Of a DNA stretch of 25,527 nt, positions 22,468 to 25,527 are shown one piece after another. Source of the DNA: CAYVMN01 sp964452575 (GTDB taxonomy: Bacteria > Desulfobacterota > DSM-4660 > Desulfatiglandales > Desulfatiglandaceae); assembly GCA_964452575.1 (NCBI GenBank), contig CAYVMN010000039.1, positions 1 to 25,527 of the forward strand, written 5' to 3'. Position 1 is the first letter of the stretch. Every line of letters begins with the position of its first letter. The translations under genes and the position numbers were made by a program. The notes under the pieces were generated by a model. That model ran no database searches. It was given only the letters and a program-made list of their open reading frames with translations, and had not been told where the DNA came from.

Positions 22468-22901
22468 ATGCAAGTTCTTACCAAATTTCTGAAGAAACCT
22501 ACAGCCGATCAGTTCCTTTACCTTGGGGCCGCATTCTGGCTCTCAATGTCGAGGCTTGCGCTTTTGATCCTGCCTTTCAGATGGGTTGCACCCTTCCTAG
22601 GGCAGCACATGGCCTTTCTGATGAAGATGATGAAAGTGGAGACAGGAAAATAGAGATATCTATCTCCCGCGCCATACTTACCATGAGCCGCTATCTCCCC
22701 TGGGAATGCGAGTGCCTGGCCCAGGCCATTTCCGGCAAAATGATGCTCCGAAGAAGGCAGATCCCCAGTACCCTTTACCTCGGGGTGGCCAAAAAGGAAG
22801 ACGGCGACCTGAACGCTCACGCATGGCTCCTGGTGGGAGAGATCATCATACTCGGGGGCTTTGGATTGAAAGAGTATGCTATTGTATCTACATTTACCTG
22901 A
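22468..22901 (+). pseudogene. Second B2-like transglutaminase gene, one-base frameshift
   Basis: This gene is a close copy of the B2 gene at 13874. It begins MQVLTKFLKKPTADQFLYLG and runs in frame to GQHMAF. One A present in copy 1 (GGCCATTTCTG) is missing after 22614 (GGCCTTTCTG), so the frame stops at 61 residues. The rest continues in the next frame with the catalytic Cys (PWECECLAQAI) and His (LNAHAWLLVGE) preserved up to the stop at 22901. Apart from this base it looks usable, so a recent loss or a sequencing error is possible. The central 100-200 bp are almost identical to copy 1. Confidence 0.88.
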
Positions 22902-23120
22902 GGAAAAGAATCTTAACCACAACCGCCAGAGGCGGCGGCTTGGCAAGGGGCACCTGGAAGGTGCGCTGATATATTTACAGGCTGGACTGATGCGAGATAA
23001 AACTGGTATTAGTCCTGACAAATGCAAGATGAATCGAAATCCTAAACTGTAATCGCCGACCAATGATGCATTTGTTGGACGGTAAGCCAGGAGCAGAGAC
23101 AGACTTTTTCAAGAGACACT

Positions 23121-25088
23121 ATGAGTGCAATCTTCGGGCTTTTTAATCTAAATGATCGGCCTGTTGTCAGACCGCATCTTGAACGTATGAGTGCGGCGCT
23201 GTCGGTGCACGGACCCGAAGGGGGCGGCATATGGACGGGAGGAAATACGGGGCTGGGACAGCGCCTCATGTGTTTTACACCTGAGGATCGGTTCGAAAGG
23301 CAGCCCTTGGTCCATCCATCCGGAAAAAGGGTGCTGGTGTTTGACGGACGTATTGACAACCGTCCGGACTTGATGTGCGCCCTGGATATATCGCTTGAGG
23401 AAGCCTCCATTTTGCCGGACTCGGTTTTCATTCAGCGCGCTTTCGAAAAATGGGGCCGGGATTGCTTGGAGCACTTGATCGGTTCCTTTACCTTTGCTTG
23501 CTGGGATGCACAGGAGAGGAACCTGTTCATCGCTCGATCTCCCGTAAACGGACGTCCGCTCTTTTATCACACGACATCTCATTGTTTTGCTTTCGCCACC
23601 ATGCCTAAGGGTTTGTTCGCCCTCCCTCATATCCCGCGTGAGCTCGATGAGGAGGTCCTGGCCGACTACCTGGCCTTTGCGCCACATGAACCCGGGGCAA
23701 CCTTTTATCGCCACGTTCGAAGCCTTCCCTCTGGCCATTGGATGCTGATGAAGACTAATAGGCTGGAGGTTCGGCATTACTGGAAAGTGAATCTTGAGCG
23801 CGACATCCACTATCCCCGTGACGAGGATTACGTTGAGGCCTTCAACGAATTGTTCGAGCTGGTTGTGGGTGAGCAACTCAGGAGTCAGACCCCTGTCGGA
23901 GTCATGATGAGCGGGGGGCTGGACTCCAGTTCTGTGGCAGCGACTGCCGCCCCTTTGCTCAGGCGAAGAGGAAAACGGCTGGCCACCTTTACCGAAGTGC
24001 CACGATCAGGTTTTGAAGGTCCCATTGTGAAGGGCCGGTATGCCGATGAAACGCCATTTGTGAAGGCTATTGCCCGATTGTACGACAACCTCGATCTGAA
24101 CCTTATCCGTACCGATGGCCGGGTCTATCTGGAAGATCTGGATACCTACTTTGCGGCGGCGGAGGTCCCTTTTCGAAACGCCTCCAATCGGGTCTATCTG
24201 GAGGCGATCTTACAGGCAGCCCAAAGACAGGGGATCGGAGTACTCTTGACAGGCGGACAGGGCAACCTGACCATTAGCTGGAACGGTGCCGGACTCCTGC
24301 CGAAGCTGATTTACGAAAGAAAGTGGTTGCGTGCCCTGCTTGAGGCGCGCGCCCTTACCCGCCGCGGCAACGGCCGGTCAACATGGCGGGCGCTTGTCGC
24401 CCAGGGAATCATGCCGCTCCTGCCCAAACCCTTGTGGCACGGGCTGCAATATTTTCGTCGGAAGGGAAAGAGGGCCTTGTCATCCGACTCCCTACCATGG
24501 CCGGCCTATTCGGCCATCCATCCCGATTTTGTGAAAGAGAAAAAAGTGGAAGAACGGGCTCGCCAAAAAGGTCATGATTTCCACCCCAGATTGACGCGGG
24601 ATACCCGTGCCATTCGTCTGAAGACCATGACCGGGTTTGGCCTGTCCGATGGTCTGGGGACTGGATATCAAGCCCTATTCGGCGTGGAGATGCGCGATCC
24701 CACCACCGATGTCCGCATCATCGAGTTTTGCCTTGCAATCCCGGAGGGACAATTCCTTTGTGAAGGCCTTCAGCGTCGGCTTATCCGTCGAGCCATGCAG
24801 GATCGACTGCCCCCGGAGGTGCTATGGAACAAGGGGCGAGGCTTGCAGGCCGCCGATTGGTTCGAGCGGCTATGCGGTGCGCAGGATCAAATCTTGCAAG
24901 AATTGGAGCGCATGGAGCGAAGCCAACTGGCGAGGCGAGCATTGGACATGTCGCGACTGCGCCGGCTGGTTGAAGAGATGCCCCATGCCGGTGACGACGC
25001 GGCCGAATTGATGCGCAAGTATCGTACTGTGCTGGAATTCGGTCTGATGACGGGGTGCTATATTCTCTGGGTTGAAAAGGGAGGGTGA
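23121..25088 (+). CDS. Asparagine-synthetase-like lasso cyclase (copy 2)
   Basis: A 655-residue protein of the AsnB/McjC family. It starts MSAIFGLFN, with Ser where the glutaminase needs Cys2, so the N-terminal domain is not an active amidotransferase. The ATP loop SGGLDSSS is at residues 264-271, followed by the typical R-x-A-DETPFVKAIA and LLTGGQGNLTISWNG segments. The C-terminal PEVLWNKGRGLQAADW is also typical of cyclases in lasso clusters. It is clearly diverged from copy 1 and is not a recent duplicate of it. It follows the frameshifted B2 gene by about 220 bp, in which no precursor gene was recognised (best frames are 20-27 codons without ribosome sites). It lies 4 bp before the next kinase gene. 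Confidence 0.87.
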   Translation: MSAIFGLFNLNDRPVVRPHLERMSAALSVHGPEGGGIWTGGNTGLGQRLMCFTPEDRFERQPLVHPSGKRVLVFDGRIDNRPDLMCALDISLEEASILPDSVFIQRAFEKWGRDCLEHLIGSFTFACWDAQERNLFIARSPVNGRPLFYHTTSHCFAFATMPKGLFALPHIPRELDEEVLADYLAFAPHEPGATFYRHVRSLPSGHWMLMKTNRLEVRHYWKVNLERDIHYPRDEDYVEAFNELFELVVGEQLRSQTPVGVMMSGGLDSSSVAATAAPLLRRRGKRLATFTEVPRSGFEGPIVKGRYADETPFVKAIARLYDNLDLNLIRTDGRVYLEDLDTYFAAAEVPFRNASNRVYLEAILQAAQRQGIGVLLTGGQGNLTISWNGAGLLPKLIYERKWLRALLEARALTRRGNGRSTWRALVAQGIMPLLPKPLWHGLQYFRRKGKRALSSDSLPWPAYSAIHPDFVKEKKVEERARQKGHDFHPRLTRDTRAIRLKTMTGFGLSDGLGTGYQALFGVEMRDPTTDVRIIEFCLAIPEGQFLCEGLQRRLIRRAMQDRLPPEVLWNKGRGLQAADWFERLCGAQDQILQELERMERSQLARRALDMSRLRRLVEEMPHAGDDAAELMRKYRTVLEFGLMTGCYILWVEKGG

Positions 25089-25092
25089 GGAA

Positions 25093-25527
25093 TTGAAATG
25101 GAGGCATTACGTCTGTTCGGGTCTTAGGATTTCCTCCGAGCTTTCGATTTCGGAATGGGCTGTATTTGAAAAAGCTGAAGGCTTTGGGCCCCCGGATGTG
25201 TGGATCCGCTTGGAGAAACCTGCACCGGAAACCGATCCAAGTAGTAACGTACCATTTATCGCAGAGAATGAATGTCGTTTCTTCTTTCCCGAAGTGGGTG
25301 AATATTACATCCGTAATGGCCATGAGATTATTATCAGGCCGATGTCGAAGGCCGGAGCGCAAGAGGTACGGCTCTTTCTTCTGGGCACGGCCTGGGGAGC
25401 GCTGAGCTACCAGCGAGGGCTCCTCATGCTCCATGCTGGTGCGGTCAAGATCGGTGATCAGGTGGTAGCGTTTTGCGGTCCGGCCGGTTCTGGGAAATCA
25501 ACTTTGGCCGCCTGGCTCTCAAAAAAC
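25093..25527 (+). CDS. HPr kinase-like protein (copy 3, cut by window end)
   Basis: The frame runs from a TTG at 25093 to the end of the window (145 codons seen). GGAGGG lies 7 bp before the TTG, and the gene begins 4 bp after the cyclase stop, so the two are coupled. It aligns with the kinase at 10787: LFLLGTAWGALSYQRGLLMLHAGAVKIGDQVVAF matches LFLMGSAMGALLHQRNILPLHGSSIKVEGEGVIF. It ends just after the Walker A motif GPAGSGKSTLA. An ATG at 25098 is in another frame and stops after nine codons. It is an intact, diverged paralogue as far as can be seen. Confidence 0.85.
   Translation, partial: MKWRHYVCSGLRISSELSISEWAVFEKAEGFGPPDVWIRLEKPAPETDPSSNVPFIAENECRFFFPEVGEYYIRNGHEIIIRPMSKAGAQEVRLFLLGTAWGALSYQRGLLMLHAGAVKIGDQVVAFCGPAGSGKSTLAAWLSKN

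Noticed and set aside
22984..23127. Short frames of 20 and 27 codons before cyclase copy 2, considered as precursors
   Set aside because: Too short, without ribosome sites, and one runs into the cyclase start in another frame.
23148..23876. 242-codon minus-strand frame opposite cyclase copy 2
   Set aside because: Antisense shadow of a clear synthetase gene.
24781..25434. 217-codon minus-strand frame across the cyclase end and the kinase copy 3 start
   Set aside because: Both plus-strand genes have clear family motifs, including a Walker A loop; the antisense frame has none.

Overview
The window looks like chromosomal DNA of an anaerobic, probably sulfate-reducing or syntrophic bacterium of the Desulfobacterota. 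This is inferred from a ferredoxin-linked 2-oxoacid oxidoreductase, corrinoid methyl-transfer proteins, and many dispersed palindromic intergenic repeats. No rRNA, tRNA, CRISPR array or transposase gene was recognised.

Left part (1-10383, minus strand): a metabolic block reading right to left. It contains a TPR protein, a cold-shock protein with its own promoter and terminator, an enoyl-CoA hydratase-family protein, a UroD/MtbA-like methyltransferase, a cobalamin-binding corrinoid protein, a 2-hydroxyacid dehydrogenase, a four-subunit VorB-type 2-oxoacid:ferredoxin oxidoreductase (delta-alpha-beta-gamma) and glycerol kinase. A plausible theme is oxidation of hydroxy/oxo acids to acyl-CoA with reduced ferredoxin, beside a methyl-transfer module. 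A 236-bp element with perfect 18-bp inverted ends sits directly against the ribosome binding site of the corrinoid gene.

Right part (10384-25527): an accessory island whose genes match the lasso-peptide biosynthesis toolkit plus tailoring enzymes. It has an HPr-kinase-like peptide kinase, a PAPS sulfotransferase, a transglutaminase-like B2 leader peptidase, a sugar-transfer-associated ATP-grasp protein, a PqqD-type B1 leader-binding protein, two asparagine-synthetase-like cyclases without the glutaminase cysteine, and a TPR/SPINDLY O-GlcNAc-transferase-like protein. I could not find a convincing precursor peptide.

The island has been duplicated and is decaying. A second cassette (about 21.5-22.9 kb) keeps the two ends of the kinase gene and the two ends of the sulfotransferase gene but has lost their middles. 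Its B2 copy is frameshifted by one base, while the following cyclase and a third kinase (running off the window end) look intact. Further remnants are a sulfotransferase 3' end at 13632, an asparagine-synthetase C-terminus at about 16.1 kb and an aminotransferase N-terminus at 18989. Two toxin-antitoxin modules (HigBA, and Phd with a gutted PIN toxin) lie at equivalent positions between the sulfotransferase and B2 genes of the two cassettes. The first lies between long imperfect inverted repeats.
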